The notes beneath the pieces are model-generated. The model was not told the DNA's origin, did not search any database, and was given only the letters and a program-made list of their open reading frames with translations. From Candidatus Aalborgicola lynettensis (GTDB taxonomy: Bacteria; Pseudomonadota; Gammaproteobacteria; Burkholderiales; Burkholderiaceae_C): DNA of 64,000 nucleotides. The translations under genes were made by a program, and so were the position numbers. Positions within the stretch are counted from its first letter, which is position 1, and each line of letters opens with the position of its first letter. The DNA lies in contig JADJZE010000009.1 in assembly GCA_016719405.1 (NCBI GenBank), forward strand, positions 3,560 to 67,559, read 5' to 3'. Of this stretch, positions 17,592-26,657 are shown piece after piece.

Positions 17592-18503
17592 TCAGGCCCA
17601 GGCGTCGATCAGGGGGCCGCCTTGTTCGATCAGGAATGCCTTGAACGCCTGCGCCGCCGGGGCCAGGCGTTTGTGGTGCAGGTGGGTGATGTACCAGTTG
17701 CCCACCATGGGCATACCGGCCACGTCCAACAGGGCCATGTGGCCGCTGGCCAGTTCGTGGCGCACCGTGCGCAGCGACAAAAAGCTCAGGCCCATACCGG
17801 CCATGACGGCCTGCTTGATGGTCTCGTTGCTGGGCATTTCCATGACCACTTTCATCTCCACCTCGTTCTGCGCAAACAGGCGCTGCATGGCGGCGCGTGT
17901 GCCAGAGCCCTGTTCGCGCACCACAAAACCGTATTCGCCCAGCGTGCTGAAGGCCAGGTGCTTGCGCCGCGAGAGTGCGTGGTCGGGGGCACCCAGAATG
18001 GCCATGGGGTTGGTGGCAAAGGCCACGGCGTCGCACTCCAGGGTTTTGGGCGCGCGGCCCATGATCACCAGGTCGGCCTCGTTGCGCGACAACATGCCCA
18101 GAATGTTCTCCCGGTTGTCAATGCGCAGGGTAATGTCCACGCCCGGGTACAGCTTGCCAAACTGCACCAGCAGCATGGGTACAAAGTACTTGGCCGTGCT
18201 GACCACGGCCAGGTTGATGTGGCCCTTGCGCAGGCCCACATGTTCGGCCATTACCGCTTCCAGGTCTTTGAGCTGGCCCATGGCGGCAATGGCGTGGGTC
18301 AAAAAATCTTCGCCCGCGCGGGTGAGCTGGATATTGCGCCCCGCCGACTCCACCAGCGCAATGCCAAAGGCGTCTTCGAGTTGGCGCAACTGCATGGAGA
18401 CGGCGGGTTGGGACACGAACAGGCGCCCGGCGGCTTTGGACACCGAACGTTCACGGGCCACCTCGATAAAGGTCTGGATCTGCTTGAAGGTATAGTTGCG
18501 CAT
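17592..18503 (-). CDS. cbbR: CbbR, LysR-type regulator of the Calvin cycle
   Basis: The 303-residue protein has the N-terminal LysR helix-turn-helix (FKQIQTFIEVARERSVSKAA, FVSQPAVSMQLRQLED). An effector-binding domain follows with GHINLAVVSTAKYFVP and VVREQGSGTRAAM, the signature pocket of the CbbR/CysB group that senses RuBP, PEP or NADPH. It lies downstream of the cbbM promoter region and is divergent from cbbYFPTZ, so it sits between two cbb transcription units. The gene is intact. Confidence 0.9.
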   Translation of the reverse strand: MRNYTFKQIQTFIEVARERSVSKAAGRLFVSQPAVSMQLRQLEDAFGIALVESAGRNIQLTRAGEDFLTHAIAAMGQLKDLEAVMAEHVGLRKGHINLAVVSTAKYFVPMLLVQFGKLYPGVDITLRIDNRENILGMLSRNEADLVIMGRAPKTLECDAVAFATNPMAILGAPDHALSRRKHLAFSTLGEYGFVVREQGSGTRAAMQRLFAQNEVEMKVVMEMPSNETIKQAVMAGMGLSFLSLRTVRHELASGHMALLDVAGMPMVGNWYITHLHHKRLAPAAQAFKAFLIEQGGPLIDAWA

Positions 18504-18527
18504 GGCAGTGTAGGTATCAGTAAAAGC

Positions 18528-18569
18528 TGATGGTTATTATAGTAATCATGATTTGAGTTTATGTATACT
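18528..18569 (+). promoter_or_regulatory. Divergent cbbR-cbbY control region
   Basis: The 148-bp gap 18504-18651 holds an AT-rich imperfect dyad beginning TGATGGTTATTATAG and ending ATCA (18528-18548). A good -10 element TATACT follows at 18564-18569 without a good -35. This is the usual look of an activator-dependent LysR promoter for cbbYFPTZ. Confidence 0.45.
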
Positions 18570-18651
18570 GGCGGATAGAGTAGGCCAGTCCGATTCCTGC
18601 AGTGGATCGCGCGCGCTGCTTTTTCTCTCCACCACGCACAAGGAAAACACC

Positions 18652-19374
18652 ATGCTGAACGCCCTGATTTTTGATGTGGACGGCACCCTGGCCGACACCG
18701 AAAGCGCCCACCGTGCGGCGTTCAACCACGCTTTTGCCGAAGTAGGGCGCGACTGGGTGTGGGACGAGGCCACCTACACCAAACTGCTGGAGGTGTCGGG
18801 CGGCAAAGAGCGCATCCTGCACTACTGGAAGCAGGTGCAGCCCAATCTGAAAGACATTGACGGCGCGGGTGTGCGCGACACCGTGGAGCACATGCATGCA
18901 CTCAAAACCGCCGCCTACGAGCGTGCGGTGCAAGAGGGTGCGGTGCAACTGCGCCCCGGTGTGCTGGCGCTGATCGAAGCCGCCCACCGCGAGGGTTTGA
19001 AGATGGCCATTGCCACCACCACTTCGCCGGTCAACATTGCGGCCCTGTTGCGCGCCGCCCTGGGTGCCCAGTGGGCGCAGACGTTTGACGTGATCGAAGA
19101 CGCGTCCACCGCCCCCATCAAAAAACCCCATCCCCAGGTGTATTTGCAGACCTTGAAGCGCCTGCAGTTGCCCGCTGGTGAATGCCTGGCGTTTGAAGAC
19201 TCGGGCAACGGCCTCAAAGCCGCGCTGAAGGCGGGGCTGGCCACCATCATCACCCCCAACCACTTCACCGCCGACCACGACTTTACCGGCGCGCTGCGTG
19301 TGGTGCCCAGCCTGGCCAACACCACGGTGGCCGACCTGCGCACCTGGCACGCCGAAGTGCTGGCCACCCACTGA
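18652..19374 (+). CDS. cbbY: CbbY, HAD sugar bisphosphate phosphatase
   Basis: The 240-residue HAD phosphatase has motif I FDVDGTLADTE at residues 7-17, a cap domain, the motif III lysine in IKKPHPQVY, and motif IV FEDSGNG. CbbY removes xylulose-1,5-bisphosphate, a misfire inhibitor of RuBisCO. The ATG at 18652 is chosen because motif I follows at the usual distance; upstream codons are not conserved-looking. It is the first gene of the plus-strand cbb operon. Confidence 0.85.
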   Translation: MLNALIFDVDGTLADTESAHRAAFNHAFAEVGRDWVWDEATYTKLLEVSGGKERILHYWKQVQPNLKDIDGAGVRDTVEHMHALKTAAYERAVQEGAVQLRPGVLALIEAAHREGLKMAIATTTSPVNIAALLRAALGAQWAQTFDVIEDASTAPIKKPHPQVYLQTLKRLQLPAGECLAFEDSGNGLKAALKAGLATIITPNHFTADHDFTGALRVVPSLANTTVADLRTWHAEVLATH

Positions 19375-19415
19375 TACCGCGCAGATTTTTGAACCTTACC
19401 GACTGAGAGACTGTC

Positions 19416-20510
19416 ATGCCCCTGTCCAAACGCTTCACCCTGACGCAGTACCTCATTGAGGAGCGGCGGCGTTACCCCGGCGCCAGCGGCGATTTCAACT
19501 CCCTGATTCTGGATGTGGCGCTGGCCTGCAAGGGCATTGCCAAGGCGGTGGCGTTTGGCGAGTTGGCCGGCATCATGGGCAACCACGAAACCGAGGAGGG
19601 TGGCTCCATCAACGTGCAGGGCGAAACGCAGAAGAAGCTCGACGTGCTCTCCAACGATGTGTTCATCCACCGCACCGAGTGGGCGGGCAACCTGGCCGGC
19701 ATGGCATCCGAAGAGATGGAGGCGCCGTACCAGATTCCCGCCCAGTACCCGCGTGGCAGTTACCTGATTGTGTTTGACCCGCTGGATGGCTCCAGCAACA
19801 TCGACGTTAATGTGTCGGTGGGCAGCATCTTCTCGGTGCTGCGTGCGCCGCAAGACGTGATCGACACCGGGCGCGATGTGGTGGAAACCGATTTTTTCCA
19901 GCCCGGCGCCAAACAGGTGGCCGCCGGTTACGCCATTTACGGCCCCACCACCATGCTGGTGCTCAGCGTGGGCAATGGGGTGGTGGGCTTTACGCTGGAC
20001 CCCAACCTGGGCGAATTCATGCTCACGCACCCGCACATCCAGGTACCGGCCGATACACACGAATTTGCCATCAATGCCTCCAACAGCCGTTTCTGGGAGG
20101 CACCCGTCAAGCGCTACGTGGACGAATGCCTGGCCGGCAAGACCGGCCCGCGTGGCAAAGACTTCAACATGCGCTGGATCGCCAGCATGGTGGCCGAGGC
20201 ACACCGCATTTTGATGCGCGGTGGCGTGTTTATGTACCCGCGCGACACCAAAGACCCCTCCAAGCCCGGGCGGCTGCGCCTGCTGTACGAGGCCAACCCG
20301 ATTGGTTTCATCATGGAGCAGGCCGGTGGCCGGGCCAGCACCGGCCGCGAAGCCATGCTGCAGGTGCAACCCACTTCGCTGCACCAGCGTATTGGCCTGA
20401 TTTTTGGCTCCAAAAACGAGGTGGAGCGTATTGAGCGTTACCACGCCGAGCCCGCACAGGTGGAGATCAGCAACCCCCTGTTTGGCAAGAGCAGTTTGTT
20501 TCGCGATTGA
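19416..20510 (+). CDS. cbbF: Fructose-1,6-bisphosphatase, class I
   Basis: The 364-residue protein has the class I FBPase metal site DPLDGSSNIDVN near residue 118 and other family segments (NHETEEGGSINVQGE, PTTMLVLSVGNG, GGVFMYPRDTK). It hydrolyses FBP, and in some proteobacteria also sedoheptulose bisphosphate, in the Calvin cycle and gluconeogenesis. It lies 41 bp after cbbY and is intact. Confidence 0.95.
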   Translation: MPLSKRFTLTQYLIEERRRYPGASGDFNSLILDVALACKGIAKAVAFGELAGIMGNHETEEGGSINVQGETQKKLDVLSNDVFIHRTEWAGNLAGMASEEMEAPYQIPAQYPRGSYLIVFDPLDGSSNIDVNVSVGSIFSVLRAPQDVIDTGRDVVETDFFQPGAKQVAAGYAIYGPTTMLVLSVGNGVVGFTLDPNLGEFMLTHPHIQVPADTHEFAINASNSRFWEAPVKRYVDECLAGKTGPRGKDFNMRWIASMVAEAHRILMRGGVFMYPRDTKDPSKPGRLRLLYEANPIGFIMEQAGGRASTGREAMLQVQPTSLHQRIGLIFGSKNEVERIERYHAEPAQVEISNPLFGKSSLFRD

Positions 20511-20518
20511 TACGGATT

Positions 20519-20580
20519 AATTTGCTATTACGTTTATAGCTGCTTGCGCATGCCCTGCGGGCGCAAATGGCACTTTTAAT
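20519..20580 (+). repeat. Dispersed repeat, copy D
   Basis: The sequence reads AATTTGCTATTACGTTTATAG, then CTGCTTGCGCATGCCCTGCG and GGCGCAAATGGCACTTTTAA. It is the fullest copy in this orientation and can form a hairpin through TTGCGC/GCGCAA. It lies between cbbF and cbbP. Confidence 0.7.
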
Positions 20581-20586
20581 TAGTTG

Positions 20587-20610
20587 GGGACAGAGCTAAA
20601 GATCTGTCCC
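20587..20610. repeat. Short inverted repeat upstream of cbbP
   Basis: GGGACAGA (20587-20594) is perfectly inverted by TCTGTCCC (20603-20610) around an 8-base loop. It lies 19 bp before the cbbP start, close to the ribosome binding region, and directly follows dispersed repeat D. It may act as a processing or attenuation hairpin. Confidence 0.5.
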
Positions 20611-20628
20611 ACAAATCGAAAAAATACC

Positions 20629-21507
20629 ATGTCTGAACGCCATCCCATCATTGCCATCACCGGCTCCAGCGGTGCGGGCACCACCTCGGTCACCCAAACC
20701 TTCCAGAACATCTTCCGCCGCGAGGGGGTGGACGCCGCCATCATCGAAGGCGACAGCATGCACCGCTTCGACCGCAAGGAGATGAAGCTCAAGCTGGCCG
20801 AGGCGGAGAAGCAAGGCAACAAGAACTTCAGCCACTTCGGGCCCGAGAACAACCTGTTCCCCGAGCTGGAGGCACTCTTCAGGGACTACGCCACCACCGG
20901 CAACGGCCAGCGCCGCAAGTACCTGCACGATGCCGAAGAGGCAGCGCCCTACAAACAAGAGCCCGGCACCTTTACCCCCTGGGAAAAATTGCCCGAGAAC
21001 ACCGATTTGATGTTCTACGAAGGCCTGCACGGCGCCGTGGTTACGCCCGAGATCAACATTGCCCAATACCCCGATTTGCTGGTGGGCGTGGTGCCCGTTA
21101 TCAACCTGGAGTGGATTCAAAAACTGTACCGCGACAAGTCCAAACGCGGCTACAGCACCGAGGCGGTGACCGACACCATCCTGCGCCGCATGCCCGACTA
21201 CGTGAACTACATCTGCCCGCAGTTCATGCACACCCACGTCAACTTCCAGCGCGTGCCCATGGTGGACACCTCCAACCCCTTTACCGCACGCGACATTCCC
21301 AGCGCCGACGAGAGCATGGTGGTGATTCGTTTTGCCAAACCCAAGGGCATTGATTTTCAGTACCTGCTGAACATGATCAACGACAGCTTCATGAGCCGCG
21401 CCAACACCATCGTGGTGCCCGGCGGCAAGATGGAGCTGGCCATGCAACTGATCTTCACCCCCTTCGTCTGGCGCATGATGGAACGCCGTAAAAGAGCTTT
21501 GGGGTAA
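20629..21507 (+). CDS. cbbP: Phosphoribulokinase
   Basis: The 292-residue protein has a P-loop (ITGSSGAGTTSVTQ) at residues 9-22 and the proteobacterial PRK pattern FDRKEMK, FYEGLHGAVV, VGVVPVINLEWIQK and RRMPDYVNYI. It phosphorylates ribulose-5-phosphate to RuBP, the RuBisCO substrate, and acts in the cytoplasm as an octamer. The ATG at 20629 is chosen by the position of the P-loop. RuBP is toxic if not consumed, so an intact cbbP beside a broken cbbM is notable. Confidence 0.95.
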   Translation: MSERHPIIAITGSSGAGTTSVTQTFQNIFRREGVDAAIIEGDSMHRFDRKEMKLKLAEAEKQGNKNFSHFGPENNLFPELEALFRDYATTGNGQRRKYLHDAEEAAPYKQEPGTFTPWEKLPENTDLMFYEGLHGAVVTPEINIAQYPDLLVGVVPVINLEWIQKLYRDKSKRGYSTEAVTDTILRRMPDYVNYICPQFMHTHVNFQRVPMVDTSNPFTARDIPSADESMVVIRFAKPKGIDFQYLLNMINDSFMSRANTIVVPGGKMELAMQLIFTPFVWRMMERRKRALG

Positions 21508-21669
21508 TTGCACACCCCCTTCCAGAAGGACTTTGGCACACCCCCGTCCAGGTTCACTGCGTGTAACCCGTTCCCCCCTTGCAGGGGGCAATGCCAGTGG
21601 CCCGGCGGAGCCGGTTCCACGGCATTCCTGATAGTAGACCCGCTTTTAACACTGATCTCGTAATCCACT

Positions 21670-23684
<2,015 letters not shown>

Positions 23685-23688
<4 letters not shown>

Positions 23689-24368
23689 GCACCTCTCAGC
23701 ACAATTCTTACGATCTGGTCATGTTCGACCTGGACGGCACCCTGATCGAAACCGCGCCGGAAATCATGGATGCGGTGAACGACACGCTGCGCCATTTTGA
23801 GCTGGCACAGGTGACGCAGCAGCAGGTCAACGACTGGATTGGCCACGGCACGCGCGAGTTACTCATCTCCGCCCTGGCCTATGTGCAACACAAGCCCATC
23901 GAGGCGGTGCGTACCGACGGGCTGTTGCCCGCCTACCTGGCCGAGTTTGATGTGCACTACCAGCAGCGCTGCGGCACCCGCAGCCACCTGTACCCCCAGG
24001 TGCGCGAGACATTGACCGCCCTGTTTGAACGCGGCGTCAAGCTGGCCGTGGTTACCAATAAGGAGGGGCGCTACACCAGCACGGTGCTTAATGCCCATAA
24101 CTTGATGCCCCTGCTGCACCGCGTGGTGAGCGGCGACACCCTGCCGGTGAAAAAACCCAACCCGGCGGGCATTCAAAGCTGTATGGAGCAGTTTGGCGTG
24201 GCCCCCGAGCGCGCCCTGTTCGTGGGCGACTCGTCCATCGACGTGGCCACCGCCCGCAACGCCGGTATTGCCGTCTGGGCGCTGCCGTATGGCTACAACA
24301 TGGGCCAGCCCATCGAAGCCTGCGCGCCGGACCGGGTCATAGTGGATTGCTCTGCGCTATTGAATTGA
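23685..24368 (+). CDS. cbbZ: Phosphoglycolate phosphatase
   Basis: The 227-residue HAD phosphatase has motif I FDLDGTLIETAPE, the motif III lysine in VKKPNPAG, and motif IV FVGDSSIDVATARNAG. It dephosphorylates 2-phosphoglycolate made by RuBisCO oxygenation or DNA repair. The GTG start overlaps the transketolase stop, so translation is coupled. The last codons and the stop lie inside dispersed repeat copy E, suggesting that the repeat reshaped the C-terminus. Confidence 0.9.
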
Positions 24369-24413
24369 TAGCTGCCTGCGCACGTTGGGTGGGCGCAAAT
24401 GGCATATTTGACC
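24350..24413 (+). repeat. Dispersed repeat, copy E, overlapping the cbbZ 3' end
   Basis: The sequence reads GCTCTGCGCTATTGAATTGA, then TAGCTGCCTGCGCACG and GGGCGCAAATGGCATATTTG. It matches copy D along most of its length and supplies the cbbZ stop codon. A small hairpin (CCCTCA-AACCG-TGAGGG, 24413-24429) follows and may end the cbb transcript. The rest of the gap to 24489 shows nothing else. Confidence 0.7.
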
Positions 24414-24489
24414 CTCAAACCGTGAGGGTTTCCACGGCCATGGTTTACCTATAACGGCAGCGGGGCCGCCTGTACCATGTGCAGTTGCC

Positions 24490-25122
24490 ATGCAAGGATT
24501 TCATTTACCCCTTAAGAAATTGCTGGTGCTTGTTTATGGCACCGTGGCGGCGGCCTTGATCGCGGGGCTGTGGTTGTTGTTGAAGTGCACCGTACGCGTG
24601 TCCCACGTTGGCCGGCCAGCAGACTACGCCCAGCGTTCGTTCATCGAGTGTTCGTGGCATGCCGGTTTGCTGCCCTATTTTGTGGGCGCCATGCCGTACA
24701 CCAAGCCCTACGCCTGGATGAACCATCCCGCTTGGTACATGAAGGGTGTTCACTTGTTTCTTGGGTGGATGGGGGTGGGGTATTTGGTTTTGGGGTCGTC
24801 CGGCAATGGCGGCAGGGCGGCATTGAACCAACTGGTTCCCATGCTCCAGCAGGGAGCCAGTACCTTTATCAACCCCGACGGCCCCTATGGCCCGGCGCAT
24901 GGGGTCAAGAATGGTGTTTTGGAGTTGGCACAGCGCAGCGGGTTGCCGGTGCTGGCTATTCGTGTGACCTGCAGCCGGGCGCTGCGTTTACCCACTTGGG
25001 ATCGCAAGTTTTTTCCTCTACCGGGTAGCCGGGTTATCTTTGAATACAGTGCACCTATGGTTGTGAGCGCCGCCTCGCTGGAGCATGTACGTGCGGAAAT
25101 TGCGCTGCATTTGAACGGGTAG
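24490..25122 (+). CDS. DUF374-type lysophospholipid acyltransferase-like membrane protein
   Basis: The 210-residue protein starts with a membrane helix (LLVLVYGTVAAALIAGLWLL). It then shows the DUF374 pattern: SWHAGLLPYF with the acyltransferase-like histidine, WMNHPAWYMK, GSSGNGGRAAL, FINPDGPYGPAHGVKNG, and LAQRSGLPVLAIRV. The family is related to lipid A late acyltransferases and probably acylates or binds a lipid at the inner membrane. The substrate is unknown. Confidence 0.75.
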   Translation: MQGFHLPLKKLLVLVYGTVAAALIAGLWLLLKCTVRVSHVGRPADYAQRSFIECSWHAGLLPYFVGAMPYTKPYAWMNHPAWYMKGVHLFLGWMGVGYLVLGSSGNGGRAALNQLVPMLQQGASTFINPDGPYGPAHGVKNGVLELAQRSGLPVLAIRVTCSRALRLPTWDRKFFPLPGSRVIFEYSAPMVVSAASLEHVRAEIALHLNG

Positions 25123-25227
25123 CCTTGCTACGACGGTGTTTAGAAAGTAATCGCACCCTGATTACCGAAGTCGGTCAAAAGCTGTTGTAGAATCGCGGTC
25201 TCCCTAAAACAGGGTGGTAAAGGAATT

Positions 25228-25302
25228 GGGCGGTTAGCTCAGGGGTAGAGCACCACATTCACACTGTGGGGGTCGCAGGTTCGAAACCTGCACCGCCCAC
25301 CA
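25228..25302 (+). tRNA. tRNA-Val (anticodon CAC)
   Basis: A full cloverleaf is present: acceptor GGGCGGT pairs with ACCGCCC, the D arm has AGCTCAGGGGTAGAGC, the anticodon loop TTCACAC sits in a CCACA/TGTGG stem, the T arm has GGTTCGAAACC, and CCA is encoded. A T-run terminator (TTCCTTTTTTTTTTG) follows at once. The rest of the stretch to 25518 shows no supported gene. Confidence 0.95.
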
Positions 25303-25518
25303 GTTCCTTTTTTTTTGGGTGGGCTTCGACCATCCCACTGGTGCACCGTGTACCGGTTCATCAAAAATATCAAATCGGGGCTTTGCCTCTCCCACCGTTT
25401 TTCTCGGCTGCGCTCTTGCAAGGTGACGCAACAGGATGCCGCGTATGGCAATCGGGCAAAGACACCGACCACCGTTGTTGAGTGCAGGCATCGCTCCCGG
25501 CGGCAGATAATCCACTCC

Positions 25519-26205
25519 ATGATCACCGTACACCACCTCGAAACCTCCCGTTCCCAGCGCATTTTGTGGCTACTTGAAGAGCTGGGCGTGCCGTATACGC
25601 TCAAGCTATACCAGCGCGACCCCCGCACCAAATTGGCACCGGCGGCGTTGAAAGCGGTTCACCCTTTGGGTAAGTCGCCGGTCATCACCGATGGTGACGA
25701 GGTCATTGCTGAATCCGGAGCCATTCTGGAGTACTTGGTCGAGAAATATGGCGCGAAAGCGAAGGGCGATCTGGCCGGCCTGCAACCCCAGCAAGGAACG
25801 CCGCAATACCGACAGTCGCGCTTCTGGATGCACTACGCCGAAGGCTCTTTGATGAACTGGTTGGTGATGAAGCTGGTGTTTATGACCATCCCTACCCAGC
25901 CTATGCCATTTTTTGTGCGACCCATCGCGCGGCAGTTGTGTGCCACCGTGCAGGCCAAACTGATCAACCCCAACCTGGCCACCGCCATGGCGTTTATGGA
26001 GGCGCACTTGGGCACGCATGTCTGGTTTGCCGGAGACCAGATCAGCATTGCCGATTTTCAAATGAGCTTTGCGCTGGAGGCGGCGTTGGCCCGCGGAGCC
26101 GATGCATCGCAGTTCCCCCGGCTTGTTGCGTACAAAACCCGCATGCTGGCCCGCCCCGCCTACCAGCGCGCGCTGGCCAAGGGTGGCCCGGTCATCATGG
26201 CGTGA
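25519..26205 (+). CDS. Glutathione S-transferase family protein
   Basis: The 228-residue protein has the thioredoxin-like N-terminal GST domain: HHLETSRSQRILWLLEELGV, where Ser/Arg replace the classic tyrosine, and the cis-proline and glutathione contacts in HPLGKSPVITDGD followed by IAESGAILEYLVE. A helical C-terminal domain has DQISIADFQMSFALE. It probably conjugates or reduces a thiol substrate. It stands alone, and the substrate cannot be predicted. Confidence 0.85.
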   Translation: MITVHHLETSRSQRILWLLEELGVPYTLKLYQRDPRTKLAPAALKAVHPLGKSPVITDGDEVIAESGAILEYLVEKYGAKAKGDLAGLQPQQGTPQYRQSRFWMHYAEGSLMNWLVMKLVFMTIPTQPMPFFVRPIARQLCATVQAKLINPNLATAMAFMEAHLGTHVWFAGDQISIADFQMSFALEAALARGADASQFPRLVAYKTRMLARPAYQRALAKGGPVIMA

Positions 26206-26454
26206 TCCACTTCGTTGCAATCGGGGTCGGTGTACATGTGCAGCATGGGCGTCTATGATGATTTGCATGCGCCTATACCGATGCCGTGCGCACACGCCCA
26301 GCGCCCCTGGTGCTGTGCTGCTGCGGCCCCTTGGCTGGGTGTCTGACACCCAAGGTAACCGCTACGCAGTGCATTTGGCTTTAGACTTTGAGATGGTGCT
26401 GGGGTTTTTACGCAACCACCCGCAGAACATTAGCTGCAATCAAGGAGTATTTTT
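26206..26454. other. Intergenic stretch upstream of the small Cys protein
   Basis: These 249 bases between the GST gene and the next start contain no supported gene. The last bases include a good AAGGAG ribosome binding site (26442-26447) for the following small gene. Confidence 0.5.
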
Positions 26455-26616
26455 ATGACTGTCTGTCCCATCGCCATCGTCGCCGGTTGTGCCAAATGCC
26501 CCGCGTTCTCTGTTTGCCCGCTCAAGACGGTGCTGGGCGATCAGCCGTCGGCCTCCGATGCCAAAACCGAAGCCGACAACGGCGCGGCAAAAAAGCCCGC
26601 CAAAGCCAAAAAATAG
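26455..26616 (+). CDS. Small four-cysteine protein upstream of a SulP transporter
   Basis: A 53-codon gene begins at the ATG at 26455, preceded by CAAGGAGTATTTTT, and ends at TAG 26614-26616. The product starts MTVCPIAIVAGCAKCPAFSV and has cysteines at positions 4, 12, 15 and 21, giving C-X7-C-X2-C-X5-C. A short acidic/alanine spacer and a lysine-rich tail (AAKKPAKAKK) follow. The four cysteines suggest a zinc or iron-sulfur site. It lies 41 bp before the SulP-STAS-cNMP gene on the same strand and is probably its operon partner. I do not recognise a named family. Confidence 0.6.
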   Translation: MTVCPIAIVAGCAKCPAFSVCPLKTVLGDQPSASDAKTEADNGAAKKPAKAKK

Positions 26617-26657
26617 ACTTTATTCGGGTGGATTCAGCTCCTTGAACCGGGAGGTTT

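Noticed and set aside
25266..25536. Open frames on both strands overlapping tRNA-Val (CAC)
   Set aside because: They depend on reading through the tRNA and its T-run terminator.
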